Source: an uncultured Litoreibacter sp. (lineage in GTDB: Bacteria > Pseudomonadota > Alphaproteobacteria > Rhodobacterales > Rhodobacteraceae). From it: a stretch of 64,000 bases of DNA. Position numbers and translations under genes: made by a program. The notes beneath the pieces are model-generated. The model was not told the DNA's origin. It was given only the letters and a program-made list of their open reading frames with translations, and searched no databases. Location of the stretch: NCBI RefSeq assembly GCF_947501785.1, contig NZ_CANMXB010000001.1:682001-746000 (forward strand), written 5' to 3'. Below are positions 1 through 9,228 of this stretch, one piece after another. Every line of letters begins with the position of its first letter. Position 1 is the stretch's first letter.

Positions 1-40
1 ACGCTTTTGCATATTTTTGCCAAGATGAAACCTATGGGGT

Positions 41-1552
41 TTAGCCGTTGCCGCCCCGTTCAAACAGACCCGCTTCTTTGGCGGCGGCGCGGATCGCTTT
101 GGCTTTGTTGACGGTCTCTTCGAACTCGGCCTGTGGGTCGCTGTCATAGACCACGCCGCCGCCGGCCTGGGTGTAGAGCTTTTGGTCTTTGACCACCGCC
201 GTGCGCAGCGCGATGCACATGTCCATATCGCCATTGGCGCTGAAATAGCCGCAGCCGCCGCCGTAGACGCCGCGCTTTTCGGGCTCCAGCTCGTCGATGA
301 TTTCCATCGCGCGCACTTTGGGCGCACCGGACACGGTGCCCGCGGGCAGGCCCGACAGCAGAGCGGAGAGGGCGTCCTGGTCGTCGCTGAGTTCTCCCAC
401 CACGTTGGACACGATATGCATGACGTGGCTGTAGCGTTCGATGATGAACTTCTCGGTCGGCTTCACCGTGCCGATCTTGGAGACCTTGCCGGTGTCGTTG
501 CGCCCCAGATCGAGCAGCATCAGATGCTCGGCCAGCTCTTTCTGGTCGGCCAGCAGGTCGTCTTCCAGCGCCTTGTCTTCCTCTTGTGTCGCGCCGCGTT
601 TGCGGGTGCCTGCGATGGGGCGGATCGTGACCTCACTGCCGAAGACGCGGACCAGAATTTCGGGGCTGGCACCCACGATCTGGAAGCCGTCCATGTTGAA
701 ATAGAACATAAACGGTGAAGGGTTGGTGCGTCTGAGCGCGCGGTAGAGCGAGAAGGGCGGCAGGGTGAAATCCTGCGTCCAGCGCTGGGAGGGCACCACC
801 TGAAAGATGTCGCCCGCCTTGATGTATTCCTTGGCAGTTTCCACTGCGGCCAGATAACCGTCATGCGTAAAGTTAGAGACCGGGTTATCCTCGTCCAGCG
901 TCTCACCCAGATCGTGGCGGGCGGAGGCTGGCGCGCGTTCCAAATCACGCACCGCGTCCATGACGCGTTCGGCGGCCTGTGCGTAGGCCGCGCGCGCTGT
1001 CAGACCTTCGCGGACCCATGCGGGCGAGCAGACGATGACCTCGCCCTTCACCCCGTCCAGCACCGCAATCACCGAGGGGCGCGTCAGCACGGCGTCGGGC
1101 ACGCCCAGCACGTCGGGGTTGATGTCGGGCAGATGTTCGACCAGCCGGATCATGTCATAGCCCAGATAGCCAAACAGCCCTGCAGAAGCGGCAGGCAGGT
1201 CAGCGGGCAGGTCAATCCGGCTTTCGGCAATCAGGCTGCGGATCGCGCTCAGCGGGTCCTCGGCGCAGGGCTCAAAGGCGGCGCGGTCATAGCGGGCCTG
1301 GCGGTTCAGCTCCGACGTGGTGCCGTGGCAGCGCCAGATCACGTCGGGCTTCATGCCGATGATCGAATAGCGCCCGCGCACCTCGCCGCCGGTGACCGAT
1401 TCAAGAATGAAGCTGTCGGGCTGCGCATCGGCCAGCTTCAGCATCAGCGAGACCGGCGTGTCCAGATCGGCGGCCAGCCGCGTGTAGACCAGCTGATTTT
1501 CCCCCGCATCATAACCGGATGCAAAGGCGTCATATGAAGGAAGCAGTGCCAT
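41..1552 (-). CDS. trpE: Anthranilate synthase component I
   Basis: Catalyses chorismate plus glutamine/ammonia to anthranilate, the first committed step of tryptophan synthesis in the cytoplasm, together with a TrpG amidotransferase that is not encoded in this window. The 503-residue length is normal for TrpE. The N-terminal part keeps a tryptophan-feedback motif of the LLES-x10-S type (ILESVTGGEVRGRYS). The C-terminal chorismate-binding domain shows PIAGTRKRG, LMLLDLGRND, SGAPKVRAMEIIDELEP and YGGGCGYF. It lies 6 bp downstream of the PpiD-like gene on the same strand, so it is probably co-transcribed with it. I see no trp leader peptide in that short gap. The family assignment is secure. 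Confidence 0.96.
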   Translation of the reverse strand: MALLPSYDAFASGYDAGENQLVYTRLAADLDTPVSLMLKLADAQPDSFILESVTGGEVRGRYSIIGMKPDVIWRCHGTTSELNRQARYDRAAFEPCAEDPLSAIRSLIAESRIDLPADLPAASAGLFGYLGYDMIRLVEHLPDINPDVLGVPDAVLTRPSVIAVLDGVKGEVIVCSPAWVREGLTARAAYAQAAERVMDAVRDLERAPASARHDLGETLDEDNPVSNFTHDGYLAAVETAKEYIKAGDIFQVVPSQRWTQDFTLPPFSLYRALRRTNPSPFMFYFNMDGFQIVGASPEILVRVFGSEVTIRPIAGTRKRGATQEEDKALEDDLLADQKELAEHLMLLDLGRNDTGKVSKIGTVKPTEKFIIERYSHVMHIVSNVVGELSDDQDALSALLSGLPAGTVSGAPKVRAMEIIDELEPEKRGVYGGGCGYFSANGDMDMCIALRTAVVKDQKLYTQAGGGVVYDSDPQAEFEETVNKAKAIRAAAKEAGLFERGGNG

Positions 1553-1558
1553 ATGTGT

Positions 1559-3463
1559 CTAAATGCCGCCGTGTCCGCCGCCAAACTGGGTCAGCACGGC
1601 GTTGACGGCTGTTTGGTCCAGGGTGAGCCCATGTTGGGACTGCACGGCTTGGCCGAACAGCTCAAACACGTCAGCGGCCAAGCCCTCGCTCGCGGCTGAA
1701 TTCAGCTGAGCCAGCAGCGCCTGCGCCCGTTCGGTGGTCGTGTCCGGGGCCGAGATATTCGTTAGCTCCACCAGCGCCGCGCGGCCTTGTGGGCCTTGTA
1801 CGAAGGCCACGCCATTTTCTTCGAGGTCAAAGACGGTGGCCAACATGCCAATCGGGGCCTCTTCGATAAAGTCGGTGCGGCCAAGGTCCGTTTCGGCCTT
1901 GGCGGCGAGATCGAGCGAGGCCATGCGCGTGCCGGCAGCCACCTTTTCCTGCAACTCAGTGCCGAGCGCGGCGAGGCGCTGCGCGGTCTGGTCGGCGGTC
2001 CAGGCAGCCACCACGTCAGCGCGGATATCGGCAAGCGGCGGCAGGGCGGGGGCCACGATCTCGTCCAGCCGGACGGCAAAGGCCCCGCCGTCGCTGAGTT
2101 CGCGGATTTCGGGGAAGTCGGAGGTCGTCAATTGCGCGACCTCGTTGCGGAACTCGTCATAGCCTGCAATCCCGTCAGAGACGTCCGCGGTGAAGTCCAG
2201 CGTCCCCGATTGCATGTCGGTTTCCGTGCCAAGCTCTTCGATCGAGGCGCCGCCGACCAGCAGGTCGTCAAATTCGGTGATCTGGTCGCCGATGTCGCGG
2301 CGCGCGCGGTCGGCAGTGAATTCTCCGGTGAGTTCGGACCGCGCGTCTTCGAAGGTCACGGTGGTGGCCTCCAACAGCGCGTTGACGCGGTAGAGCACCG
2401 GGCCGAGGGAGGTGTTGACCGGATCAGTAACGCCAGGCTCGGTCAGGGCAAACACGGCGTCTGCCACTTCGGCAGTCAGGTCGTCACGTGACACCTCGCC
2501 CTGGTCGACATCCTGTAGCGTCAGGCCGCGGTCTGTGACGAGTTGGTCAAAGGTGATCTCGCCCGCATCGATCTGTGTCTTTGCGGCGGCCGCGGCTTCG
2601 GCGTCTGCAAATCCGAGACGTTCCACCAAGCGGCGTTCGGGCTGGATGTATTGCTCTGCACGGGCGTCGTAAAGCTCACGCAGCTGGGCCTCATCCACCT
2701 CGATCTTGTCGATAATCATCTCTGGGGTGATCCAGGCATAGGTGACCTTGCGCACCTCGGGCGTTTCGAACTGGCTGCCATTGGTCTCGTAGAAGCTTTG
2801 CAGCTGTGCGTCGGTGGGGGCGGGCGTTTCGCCGTCCAGCATTGCTGCGTCAACGATGGCCCAACGGAAGGAGCGACGCTCCCCCAAGAAGCCGTAGATT
2901 GTCGAGGCATAGGTCTCGTCAACCGTCAGCCCGCCCGTGACAGACTGCTGCAAAATGTTGCGCGCGGCGGTCAGGCGCAGCTCGTCTTCAAACTCGCCCG
3001 GGCGGGTGCCGTTCTGGCGCAACGCAAATTCGTAGCTGTCGCGGTTGAACTGGCCGTCTGGCCCTTGGAAGGCCGGGACCGCCCGCAACTGGTTGGCCAC
3101 CTCGGCGTCGCCGACTGACAATTTGGCCATTTTGGTTTCTTCGCTCAGCGCCGCAACCCCTGCGAGGCGTTCGAGAACCCGTTGATCAAGCCCCTCGGCG
3201 CGGGCCTGCTGGATCGAGACGGGCGCGCCACGGCGGCGGGTTTCAAAGGAAAGTTCTTGCTGCAGGGCGCGCTGGAAATCCTGCACGGAAATCTCGGTCT
3301 CGCCGACCTTGCCGATAGACGCGATGGAACCGCCCAGCCCGCCTGCGCCAAAGCCCGCTAGACCCGCGATCAGCAGCACCAGAATGATCCACACAAAGAC
3401 GCGGCCGGTTTTGCCGCGCCGCATGGAAGAAGCGGGGGCTTGGGTGTCGGATTTTTTGGCCAT
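1559..3463 (-). CDS. ppiD: PpiD/SurA-type peptidyl-prolyl isomerase, membrane-anchored chaperone
   Basis: Predicted periplasmic folding factor anchored in the inner membrane. I chose the start at 3463 (MAKKSDTQ); the frame is open 20 codons further up but that stretch looks non-coding. A short basic N-terminus is followed by one transmembrane helix (VFVWIILVLLIAGLAGFGAG). Then comes a SurA_N-like region with the typical IGKVGETEISVQDFQRALQQE start, a central parvulin-like segment, and a long alpha-helical C-terminal chaperone region. Length is about 634 residues, as in E. coli PpiD. The parvulin domain is poorly conserved, so isomerase activity is uncertain. Tight spacing to trpE suggests one transcript. 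The family is confident; the symbol is by analogy. Confidence 0.85.
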   Translation of the reverse strand: MAKKSDTQAPASSMRRGKTGRVFVWIILVLLIAGLAGFGAGGLGGSIASIGKVGETEISVQDFQRALQQELSFETRRRGAPVSIQQARAEGLDQRVLERLAGVAALSEETKMAKLSVGDAEVANQLRAVPAFQGPDGQFNRDSYEFALRQNGTRPGEFEDELRLTAARNILQQSVTGGLTVDETYASTIYGFLGERRSFRWAIVDAAMLDGETPAPTDAQLQSFYETNGSQFETPEVRKVTYAWITPEMIIDKIEVDEAQLRELYDARAEQYIQPERRLVERLGFADAEAAAAAKTQIDAGEITFDQLVTDRGLTLQDVDQGEVSRDDLTAEVADAVFALTEPGVTDPVNTSLGPVLYRVNALLEATTVTFEDARSELTGEFTADRARRDIGDQITEFDDLLVGGASIEELGTETDMQSGTLDFTADVSDGIAGYDEFRNEVAQLTTSDFPEIRELSDGGAFAVRLDEIVAPALPPLADIRADVVAAWTADQTAQRLAALGTELQEKVAAGTRMASLDLAAKAETDLGRTDFIEEAPIGMLATVFDLEENGVAFVQGPQGRAALVELTNISAPDTTTERAQALLAQLNSAASEGLAADVFELFGQAVQSQHGLTLDQTAVNAVLTQFGGGHGGI

Positions 3464-3536
3464 GTCGGTCGTGCCTTCTGCAGGGGTTTGGGCGTTGGTA
3501 AACCGTTGCGGGGAAGGGGGCAAGCGCGTGTTGCGC

Positions 3537-4721
3537 CTATGCGGGTGACAACTGCGTCAGGCGTTTGTAAAGCTGGCCGATGCCCGCGCGATCAATGTTG
3601 GCGAATGCGATGCGCAGCGCCTGTTTGCCGCTGTCGTCACCTTCGGGGACAAACATGGTGCCGGGCAGGCACAGCACGCCAAGGTCTTGCACCATCTTCT
3701 GCGCCAATTGGTCGGAGGGCATCCCAAACGGATGCCGCATCCACGCGAAATAGGCACCGCACCCTTCAATGGCCCATCCTTTGTCGGCAAGCGCGGGGAA
3801 GCCGTCGGTGATGGCTTGGGACCGATCCAGAATTTCGAGGCGCTGCTCGGCCAACCACGGGCCAAGGTTTTCCATCCCCCAAAGTGCCGCGCGCTGTCCC
3901 AGCTGGTTGGGGCAGATGGCCACGGTGTCGAGGAACTTTTCTGCCTCAAACAGCCGTTTGGGGCTGGCGATCATCGCGCCGACGCGGTGACCCGTCAGCC
4001 GGTATGCCTTCGAGAAGGAGTAGAGCTGGATCAGCGTGTCGTCCCAGCTTGCGTCCTGAAACAGCCTATGCGGCGCGCCGGTGCGGCCGTCGAAATCGCG
4101 GTAGGTCTCGTCTACAATCAGCGCGATCTTGTGGGCGCGGCAGAGGTCACGGAAGGCGGTCAGGGTCTCGGCGGGGTATTCAACACCGCCGGGATTGTTG
4201 GGCGATACCAACGCAATAGCGCGCGTCTTTGATGTGATCAGCTTGGCGGCCTCGTCAGCCGACGGGATCAGGCCTTCCCCGGTTTTCAGGGCAACGGATG
4301 TGATGCCCCCCATATCAAGCCACATCTTGTGGTTGAAATACCAAGGGGTCGGCAAAATGACCTCGTCGCCTTCGCCTGCCAGCGTCGCGATGGTCGCGGC
4401 AAAGGCCTGGTTGCAGCCTGACGTGATCGCCACGTTTTCGGATGCCACTGCGCCGCCATAGGCTTCGGTCCAAACGGAGGCCACCTTGGCACGCAAATCA
4501 GGCAGGCCCAGAACAGGCCCGTATAGGTGCGAGGCGTCATCTTCGAGGATGAATTGCGCCATGGCCTCCCGCATTGAGGCAGGCGGCGGGTCAACGGGGG
4601 CGGCTTGGCTGACATTGATCAGCGGCTGGTTGTCGGAGAAAGACACGCCGTCCAACCAGCGCCGCGCTTCCATCACCGGGGGCGGGAAGGTCGCGGCCAT
4701 GTTTGGGTTGAGAAGGGTCAT
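3537..4721 (-). CDS. Class I/II pyridoxal-phosphate aminotransferase
   Basis: Cytoplasmic fold-type I PLP enzyme of about 394 residues. The PLP lysine lies in SFSKAYRLTGHRVGAM. VSPNNPGG (substrate/PLP phosphate region) and the conserved Asp/Tyr in IVDETYRDF are present, and the C-terminal arginine region LRIAFANID is intact. I used the ATG at 4721, because longer versions run into the gpt gene on the same strand. The substrate cannot be read from sequence; aspartate/aromatic or alanine-type activity is possible. It sits between gpt and ppiD-trpE on the minus strand with a short gap to gpt, so it may be read from the gpt promoter. Confidence 0.88.
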   Translation of the reverse strand: MTLLNPNMAATFPPPVMEARRWLDGVSFSDNQPLINVSQAAPVDPPPASMREAMAQFILEDDASHLYGPVLGLPDLRAKVASVWTEAYGGAVASENVAITSGCNQAFAATIATLAGEGDEVILPTPWYFNHKMWLDMGGITSVALKTGEGLIPSADEAAKLITSKTRAIALVSPNNPGGVEYPAETLTAFRDLCRAHKIALIVDETYRDFDGRTGAPHRLFQDASWDDTLIQLYSFSKAYRLTGHRVGAMIASPKRLFEAEKFLDTVAICPNQLGQRAALWGMENLGPWLAEQRLEILDRSQAITDGFPALADKGWAIEGCGAYFAWMRHPFGMPSDQLAQKMVQDLGVLCLPGTMFVPEGDDSGKQALRIAFANIDRAGIGQLYKRLTQLSPA

Positions 4722-4723
4722 AT

Positions 4724-4744
4724 CATCACCGTTCCAAAAATACT
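4724..4744 (-). repeat. Copy of a dispersed intergenic motif
   Basis: On the minus strand, GAGTATTTTTGGAACGGTGAT between gpt and the aminotransferase. It matches similar motifs at 10-30, 43005-43033 (minus), 48176-48200 and 59465-59490, with a shared core of about G-A-G-(G/T)-TATTT followed by A-rich and ATG-containing sequence. Here it provides the aminotransferase ribosome-binding region. Confidence 0.45.
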
Positions 4745-4759
4745 CAAAAGAGCGGCGGA

Positions 4760-5263
4760 TCAATCCGTGCCGCGGTAGGGTTTGACGTATTGCATCGCCA
4801 TGTCCCACGGAAAGAAAATCCAGGTGTCCTGGCTGACTTCGGTGATGAACGTGTCCACCTGCGGGCGGCCTTTGGGCTTGGCATAGACCGTTGCGAAATG
4901 CGCCTTCGGGTAGAGGGCGCGGACCACCTCCAGGGTTTTTCCGCTGTCAACCAGATCGTCGATGATCAGGATGCCGGTGCCGTCGCCCATCATCTCGTCA
5001 TCGGGCTTTTTCAGCACCTTGGCCTCGGATTGGGCCTGATGGTCATAAGATTTGATCGAGATCGTATCGACTGTGCGGATGTCCAGCTCCCGCGCGGCGA
5101 TCATCGCTGGGGCCATGCCGCCGCGGGTAATGGCAACCACGGCCTTCCACGCGCCCTCATCCGGGCCATGCCCGTCGAGCCGCCACGCAAGCGCGCGGCT
5201 GTCGCGGTGAATCTGGTCCCAGCTGATGTGGAACCCTTTTTCGTGGGGCAGGCGGTCGGTCAT
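4760..5263 (-). CDS. gpt: Xanthine(-guanine) phosphoribosyltransferase
   Basis: Purine salvage enzyme that transfers phosphoribose from PRPP to xanthine/guanine in the cytoplasm. The 167-residue protein contains the phosphoribosyltransferase signature [17 protein letters not shown] and the upstream [14 protein letters not shown] loop, matching the Gpt family in length and order. The start is supported by a GAGGA Shine-Dalgarno just upstream of the ATG. It follows the lysE-type gene by about 18 bp on the same strand. Assignment to xanthine-preferring Gpt rather than Hpt rests on overall sequence resemblance. Confidence 0.92.
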   Translation of the reverse strand: MTDRLPHEKGFHISWDQIHRDSRALAWRLDGHGPDEGAWKAVVAITRGGMAPAMIAARELDIRTVDTISIKSYDHQAQSEAKVLKKPDDEMMGDGTGILIIDDLVDSGKTLEVVRALYPKAHFATVYAKPKGRPQVDTFITEVSQDTWIFFPWDMAMQYVKPYRGTD

Positions 5264-5281
5264 GGAGTCCTCATCTGAAAC

Positions 5282-5893
5282 TTACGGTAGGGCTATACGA
5301 GCACCCAGAAGTGCAAGAAGTGCGCCAAAAAGGCGGTCAAGCCACCCCTTCGCGCGGATATAGGCGCGTCGGGGGCCACTGCGTGAAAAGACCAGCGAGA
5401 GAAGGGTGTACCATACCATCTCTATCGCAAATATGATGGCGAGGATGGCAAGGGTCCAGCCCATACTTGCTTCGGTCGGCATAATGGTCGTGAAAACGGC
5501 TGCGAAATAGGCGAGAGCCTTTGGATTGGCGAGGTCGGTCCAGATACCAAGCCGGATAAGCCTAAACGGATGCTGCCTTTTGGCGGCGGCCACGTTTTCG
5601 AGCGGGCGATCCGCCCCCCGCCAGAGCGAGAACCCGACCCAAATCAGAAAGCCCGCGCCAAGCAATTTTAGCGAGGTTTGCAGATAGGGCGCGAATTCGA
5701 ACAGAAGGGACAGGCCGGCAAGCGCTGCCGCCGCCCAGATCACCACGCCGATTGCCAGCCCAAGGGACAGAAAAATTCCCGCGCGCGCACCTTCCGCCGC
5801 AGCAGTTTTGATCGTCAGGACCGCCGCGGGCCCCGGGCTGATGGCAAGCAGCGTTTGCAAGCCAATCAGCGTGAGAAGCGCGGTTGCGGTCAT
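5282..5893 (-). CDS. LysE family amino-acid exporter
   Basis: Inner-membrane translocator of 203 residues with about five or six hydrophobic helices. It carries the RhtB/LysE signature at the N-terminus (LQTLLAISPGPAAVLTIKTA) and the conserved FGWANPKAL-like block (DLANPKALAYF). Members export amino acids such as lysine, homoserine or threonine; the substrate here is unknown. It overlaps the end of fabI by 4 bp (ATGA), so the two are translationally coupled, though the functions look unrelated. Confidence 0.9.
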   Translation of the reverse strand: MTATALLTLIGLQTLLAISPGPAAVLTIKTAAAEGARAGIFLSLGLAIGVVIWAAAALAGLSLLFEFAPYLQTSLKLLGAGFLIWVGFSLWRGADRPLENVAAAKRQHPFRLIRLGIWTDLANPKALAYFAAVFTTIMPTEASMGWTLAILAIIFAIEMVWYTLLSLVFSRSGPRRAYIRAKGWLDRLFGALLALLGARIALP

Positions 5894-6696
5894 GACTTCT
5901 CGATATCGGGGGCGTCAACGGCCTTCATGCCCACGACATGGTAGCCCGCGTCCACATGCAGGCATTCGCCTGTCACAGCGGAGCCCAGATCGGACAGCAG
6001 ATAGAGTGCGGAATTGCCGACCTCCTCTTGGGTGACGGTGCGGCGCAGCGGGCTGTTATATTCGTTCCACTTCATAATGTAGCGGAAATCGCCGATGCCT
6101 GAGGCCGCCAGCGTCTTGATGGTACCGGCCGAAATAGCGTTCACGCGGATGCCGTCCTTGCCGAGATCCTCGGCCAGATATTTGACCGACGCCTCAAGCG
6201 CCGCCTTGGCCACGCCCATCACATTATAATGCGGCATGACCTTCTCGGCGCCGTAATAGGTCAGCGTCAGCATCGAGCCGCCATTTGTCATCAGCTTTTC
6301 GGCGCGCTGCGCAACAGCTGTGAATGAGTACACAGATATATCCATTGACATGCGGAAGTTGTCGGGTGAGGTGTCTACATACCGCCCGCGCAATTCGTTC
6401 TTGTCAGAGAAGCCGATCGCATGCACCACGAAATCCAAACTGCCCCAATCTTGCTTGAGCGTGTCGAACAACGCGTCGATGGACGCGCCGTCACCGACAT
6501 CGCAGGGCAGCACATGTTTTGCGCCGATGCTGTCGGCCAGCGGGCGCACCCGTTTCAGCAGGGCGTCGCCCTGATAGGAGAAGGCAATCTCAGCGCCCGC
6601 ATCCGCGCAGGCCTTGGCGATGCCCCACGCGATGGATTTGTCGTTCGCCACCCCCATAATCAGGCCGCGCTTGCCCGCCATCAAACCGTTCGACAT
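5890..6696 (-). CDS. fabI: Enoyl-[acyl-carrier-protein] reductase (NADH)
   Basis: Performs the final reduction of each fatty-acid elongation round (trans-2-enoyl-ACP to acyl-ACP). It is an SDR-fold protein of 268 residues with the FabI-type start GLMAGKRGLIMGVANDKSIAWGIA, and the catalytic Tyr-x6-Lys in YNVMGVAKAALEASVKYLAEDLG. The C-terminal substrate loop YHVVGM is present. It heads the minus-strand run fabI-lysE-gpt and is divergent from pdxH. A likely target of triclosan-type inhibitors by family knowledge. Confidence 0.95.
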   Translation of the reverse strand: MSNGLMAGKRGLIMGVANDKSIAWGIAKACADAGAEIAFSYQGDALLKRVRPLADSIGAKHVLPCDVGDGASIDALFDTLKQDWGSLDFVVHAIGFSDKNELRGRYVDTSPDNFRMSMDISVYSFTAVAQRAEKLMTNGGSMLTLTYYGAEKVMPHYNVMGVAKAALEASVKYLAEDLGKDGIRVNAISAGTIKTLAASGIGDFRYIMKWNEYNSPLRRTVTQEEVGNSALYLLSDLGSAVTGECLHVDAGYHVVGMKAVDAPDIEKS

Positions 6697-6791
6697 ACCC
6701 GTATCCCGTCCTATTTAGATATTGCATTGGGTGTAGGCGAAAGCACATGTAGCTTCAAGCGGGCTATGGCGGACGCAAGGTCAGTATTGAA

Positions 6792-7451
6792 ATGTCATCC
6801 GCCATGGCGTTACCGAAGTATGACCAAAAAACAGGCATTCTTGAAATGAGCGACCGAGACGGCATCTTTGCGGGGGACGACCCTTTCACCATCATCCGGT
6901 CGTGGATGGCGGAGGCAGAGGCGTCCGAGCCCAATGACCCGAACGCGATCGCGCTTGCCACGGTGGACGGCGGAGGTTTGCCGAATGTCCGCATGGTGTT
7001 GCTAAAGGATGTCGAGGACGACGCATTTGTGTTCTACACCAACTATGAGGGCGTAAAGGCTGGCGAGTTGGACGCCACAGGTAAAGCGGCGTTTGTCATG
7101 CACTGGAAATCTCTGAGACGACAAATTCGGGTGCGCGGCACCATCACCCGCGAAGACGGGCCGCAGGCCGACGCGTATTACAACTCGCGCTCCCTCAAGA
7201 GCCGGTTGGGCGCCTGGGCGTCAGACCAGTCCCGCCCTTTGAAATCGCGCAGCAGCCTTATGGCGAAAGTGGCCAAGATCACCGCGCAAATGGGGACGAA
7301 CCCCAGCAGACCACCGTTTTGGGGCGGGTTCCGCATCACCCCGGTGGAGATAGAATTCTGGGCCGACGGGGCCTTCCGGTTGCATGACCGGTTCCGTTGG
7401 ACCCGTGACGAACCGGGCCAAAACTGGTCCATCGAACGACTTAACCCGTGA
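6792..7451 (+). CDS. pdxH: Pyridoxamine/pyridoxine 5'-phosphate oxidase
   Basis: FMN-dependent oxidase that makes pyridoxal 5'-phosphate, the cofactor of the nearby aminotransferase and of many other enzymes. The 219-residue protein shows the family blocks [47 protein letters not shown] and the C-terminal [14 protein letters not shown]...RLHDRFRW...W...RLNP. It is divergent from fabI, with both promoters in the 95-bp gap. An internal ATG at 6846 ([14 protein letters not shown]) is an alternative start. Confidence 0.95.
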   Translation: MSSAMALPKYDQKTGILEMSDRDGIFAGDDPFTIIRSWMAEAEASEPNDPNAIALATVDGGGLPNVRMVLLKDVEDDAFVFYTNYEGVKAGELDATGKAAFVMHWKSLRRQIRVRGTITREDGPQADAYYNSRSLKSRLGAWASDQSRPLKSRSSLMAKVAKITAQMGTNPSRPPFWGGFRITPVEIEFWADGAFRLHDRFRWTRDEPGQNWSIERLNP

Positions 7452-7571
7452 GACTTTTTCCGGCCGCGCCCGTTACGCGTTGGTCACCCGCAGGACAGGA
7501 AACACGTACCTATCTTAATTATTGAAACCATGAGACCCTAAAGACTTATAACGAATAAACGGGGTTAGCTC

Positions 7572-8144
7572 ATGGGCAGGCTTGGGGGTGTCGAGAGCTT
7601 CGACACAACTTGGATGACAGAGACACTTGAACTTTCGGGCGAAACGTCGCTCGTGGCGGGCCACGTAAAGTGGTTTGATGCCGCCAAAGGATTTGGATTT
7701 GTTGTGGCCGACGCAGGTGGGCCCGATATTTTGTTGCATGCAAATGTGTTGCGCAATTTCGGTCAGGGCTCGGTCGCTGACGCATCGCAAGTTGAATTGC
7801 GGGTACAGCGCACGGAGCGCGGCCTGCAGGCGGTCGAGGTCGTTTCGGTGACGCCGCCGGAAGGCGGGGAGGCGGCCACGGGCTTCTCCATCGACGCGGA
7901 GAATCTGAGCGACGTCGCATTGACGCCCGCGCGGGTGAAATGGTTCGACAAGGCAAAAGGGTTCGGCTTCGCGAACGCGTTTGGCGAGAACAACGACATT
8001 TTCCTGCATATCGAAGTGCTGCGCAAATGTGGGCTGGCCGATCTGGAAGCCGGCGAAGGCGTGTGCCTGCGCATTGTCGAAGGGGATCGCGGTCAGATGG
8101 CGGCCGAGGTACACTCTTGGGACTATGCGCTCAACAACAGCTAA
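7572..8144 (+). CDS. Protein with two cold-shock domains
   Basis: Single-strand nucleic-acid binding protein with two Csp folds in tandem. The first (around residues 28-90) has GHVKWFDAAKGFGFVVAD, and the second (around 117-185) has ARVKWFDKAKGFGFANAFG followed by DIFLH. Each carries the RNP1-like KGFGFV/KGFGFA motif. The linker (TPPEGGEAATGFSIDAENLSD) is acidic. Double-CSD proteins of about 180-190 residues are common in alphaproteobacteria, whereas enteric CspA-type proteins have one domain. The start could also be Met15 at 7614. The 3' end overlaps the DUF192 gene by 20 bp, so the two are probably co-translated. Confidence 0.9.
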   Translation: MGRLGGVESFDTTWMTETLELSGETSLVAGHVKWFDAAKGFGFVVADAGGPDILLHANVLRNFGQGSVADASQVELRVQRTERGLQAVEVVSVTPPEGGEAATGFSIDAENLSDVALTPARVKWFDKAKGFGFANAFGENNDIFLHIEVLRKCGLADLEAGEGVCLRIVEGDRGQMAAEVHSWDYALNNS

Positions 8145-8616
8145 ATCGATTCTCCTAGGAACATTGGTTTGGGCGTCTGCAACCGCAGGCGCTCTTTCTA
8201 TGTGCGCGCCCGGGCAGGTGGATCTGCGCGGCGATTGGGGCAAGGCGCGGTTCAGCGTCGAGATTGCAGATGACGAGGCGGAACGGGCCCGCGGTCTGAT
8301 GTTTCGCGAATCCATGCCGACATTGTCGGGCATGCTTTTCATCTATGAACGTGCGCAGCCTTTGTCATTCTGGATGCGCAACACCCTGATCCCGCTGGAC
8401 CTGCTGTTTCTCGATGAGACCGGAACCGTGGTGACATTGCACGAAAACGCGGTGCCTTTGGACGAGACGCCGCTTTCAGGCGGCGACGCGCCGTTGCTGG
8501 CCGTGCTGGAGATCAATGGCGGCTTGGCGAGACGAATGGGGATCGCCGTCGGCACCCAATTGCGCCACCCGCAGATGCCGCAAGATGTGGCCGGCTGGGC
8601 TTGCGACGAAAAGTAG
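8125..8616 (+). CDS. DUF192 family exported protein
   Basis: Protein of unknown function, 163 residues. The start at 8125 ([12 protein letters not shown]) lies inside the cold-shock gene in another frame. It gives an N-terminal hydrophobic signal ([17 protein letters not shown]) with a Cys just after it, so it may be exported or lipid-modified. The DUF192 core is clear: [40 protein letters not shown], and the C-terminal [16 protein letters not shown]. The overlap with the Csp gene is typical of an operon pair, but no functional link is known to me. Confidence 0.88.
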   Translation: MRSTTAKSILLGTLVWASATAGALSMCAPGQVDLRGDWGKARFSVEIADDEAERARGLMFRESMPTLSGMLFIYERAQPLSFWMRNTLIPLDLLFLDETGTVVTLHENAVPLDETPLSGGDAPLLAVLEINGGLARRMGIAVGTQLRHPQMPQDVAGWACDEK

Positions 8617-8683
8617 GTCTTCACCTGCGAATTTAGGCTTTTCAAAGCCAGCCGTTGGGGGTAGGTACCCCCTCACAGATGGA

Positions 8684-8760
8684 CGGGGCGTGGCGCAGCC
8701 TGGTAGCGCACCTGTTTTGGGTACAGGGGGTCGGAAGTTCGAATCTTCTCGCCCCGACCA
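8684..8760 (+). tRNA. tRNA-Pro (anticodon UGG)
   Basis: A 77-nt cloverleaf ending in an encoded CCA. The acceptor arm pairs CGGGGCG with the distal CGCCCCG. The anticodon stem CCTGT/ACAGG encloses loop TTTGGGT, giving anticodon TGG. The T arm contains the GTTCGAATC loop. It reads proline CCA and probably other CCN codons. Confidence 0.97.
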
Positions 8761-8790
8761 TTTGTAAAGCTCTCCCCTAGGACCATCGCG

Positions 8791-9228
8791 ATGCCGGATC
8801 GGATACTGCGACGTGCTGACCTGAGCGACGCGGACGCCTTGGTTCGCTGCATTGACGCGGCCTATGCCGTTTACGCCGACACCATCAAAGATTTGCCGGA
8901 CGTATCAGGTGGCGTGGCGGGTGATATCGAAGACCACATCGTGTTTGTGGCCGAGCAGGCCGGACGGGTCGTTGCCGGTCTGGTTCTGATGCTGGGCGAG
9001 GACTACCTGAAAGTTGCAATTCTGGCGGTGCACCCTGATGCGGGTGGCCGGGGGCTTGGGCGGGCGCTGATGGCGCGGGCGGCATCCGAGGCGGCGTCGC
9101 GTGGTCTGGCGCAGCTGCGATTGGCGACCCATGTGGCGATGCCAGGCAATGTCCGGTTCTACAGCTCCATGGGCTGGGTCGAGGACGGTCGGGCCGGAAA
9201 CACCGTCATGATGCGCAAGGATCTCTGA
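8791..9228 (+). CDS. GNAT family N-acetyltransferase
   Basis: Predicted cytoplasmic acyl-CoA dependent acetyltransferase of 145 residues. The acetyl-CoA pyrophosphate loop is in [20 protein letters not shown] (motif A), followed by motif B-like [15 protein letters not shown] near the C-terminus. The substrate is unknown. It begins 30 bp after tRNA-Pro and may be read from the same promoter. Confidence 0.87.
   Translation: MPDRILRRADLSDADALVRCIDAAYAVYADTIKDLPDVSGGVAGDIEDHIVFVAEQAGRVVAGLVLMLGEDYLKVAILAVHPDAGGRGLGRALMARAASEAASRGLAQLRLATHVAMPGNVRFYSSMGWVEDGRAGNTVMMRKDL

Noticed and set aside
1553-1558. trp leader peptide/attenuator in front of trpE
   Set aside because: Only 6 bp separate trpE from the upstream gene, leaving no room for a leader; control may be by the upstream promoter or by feedback inhibition.
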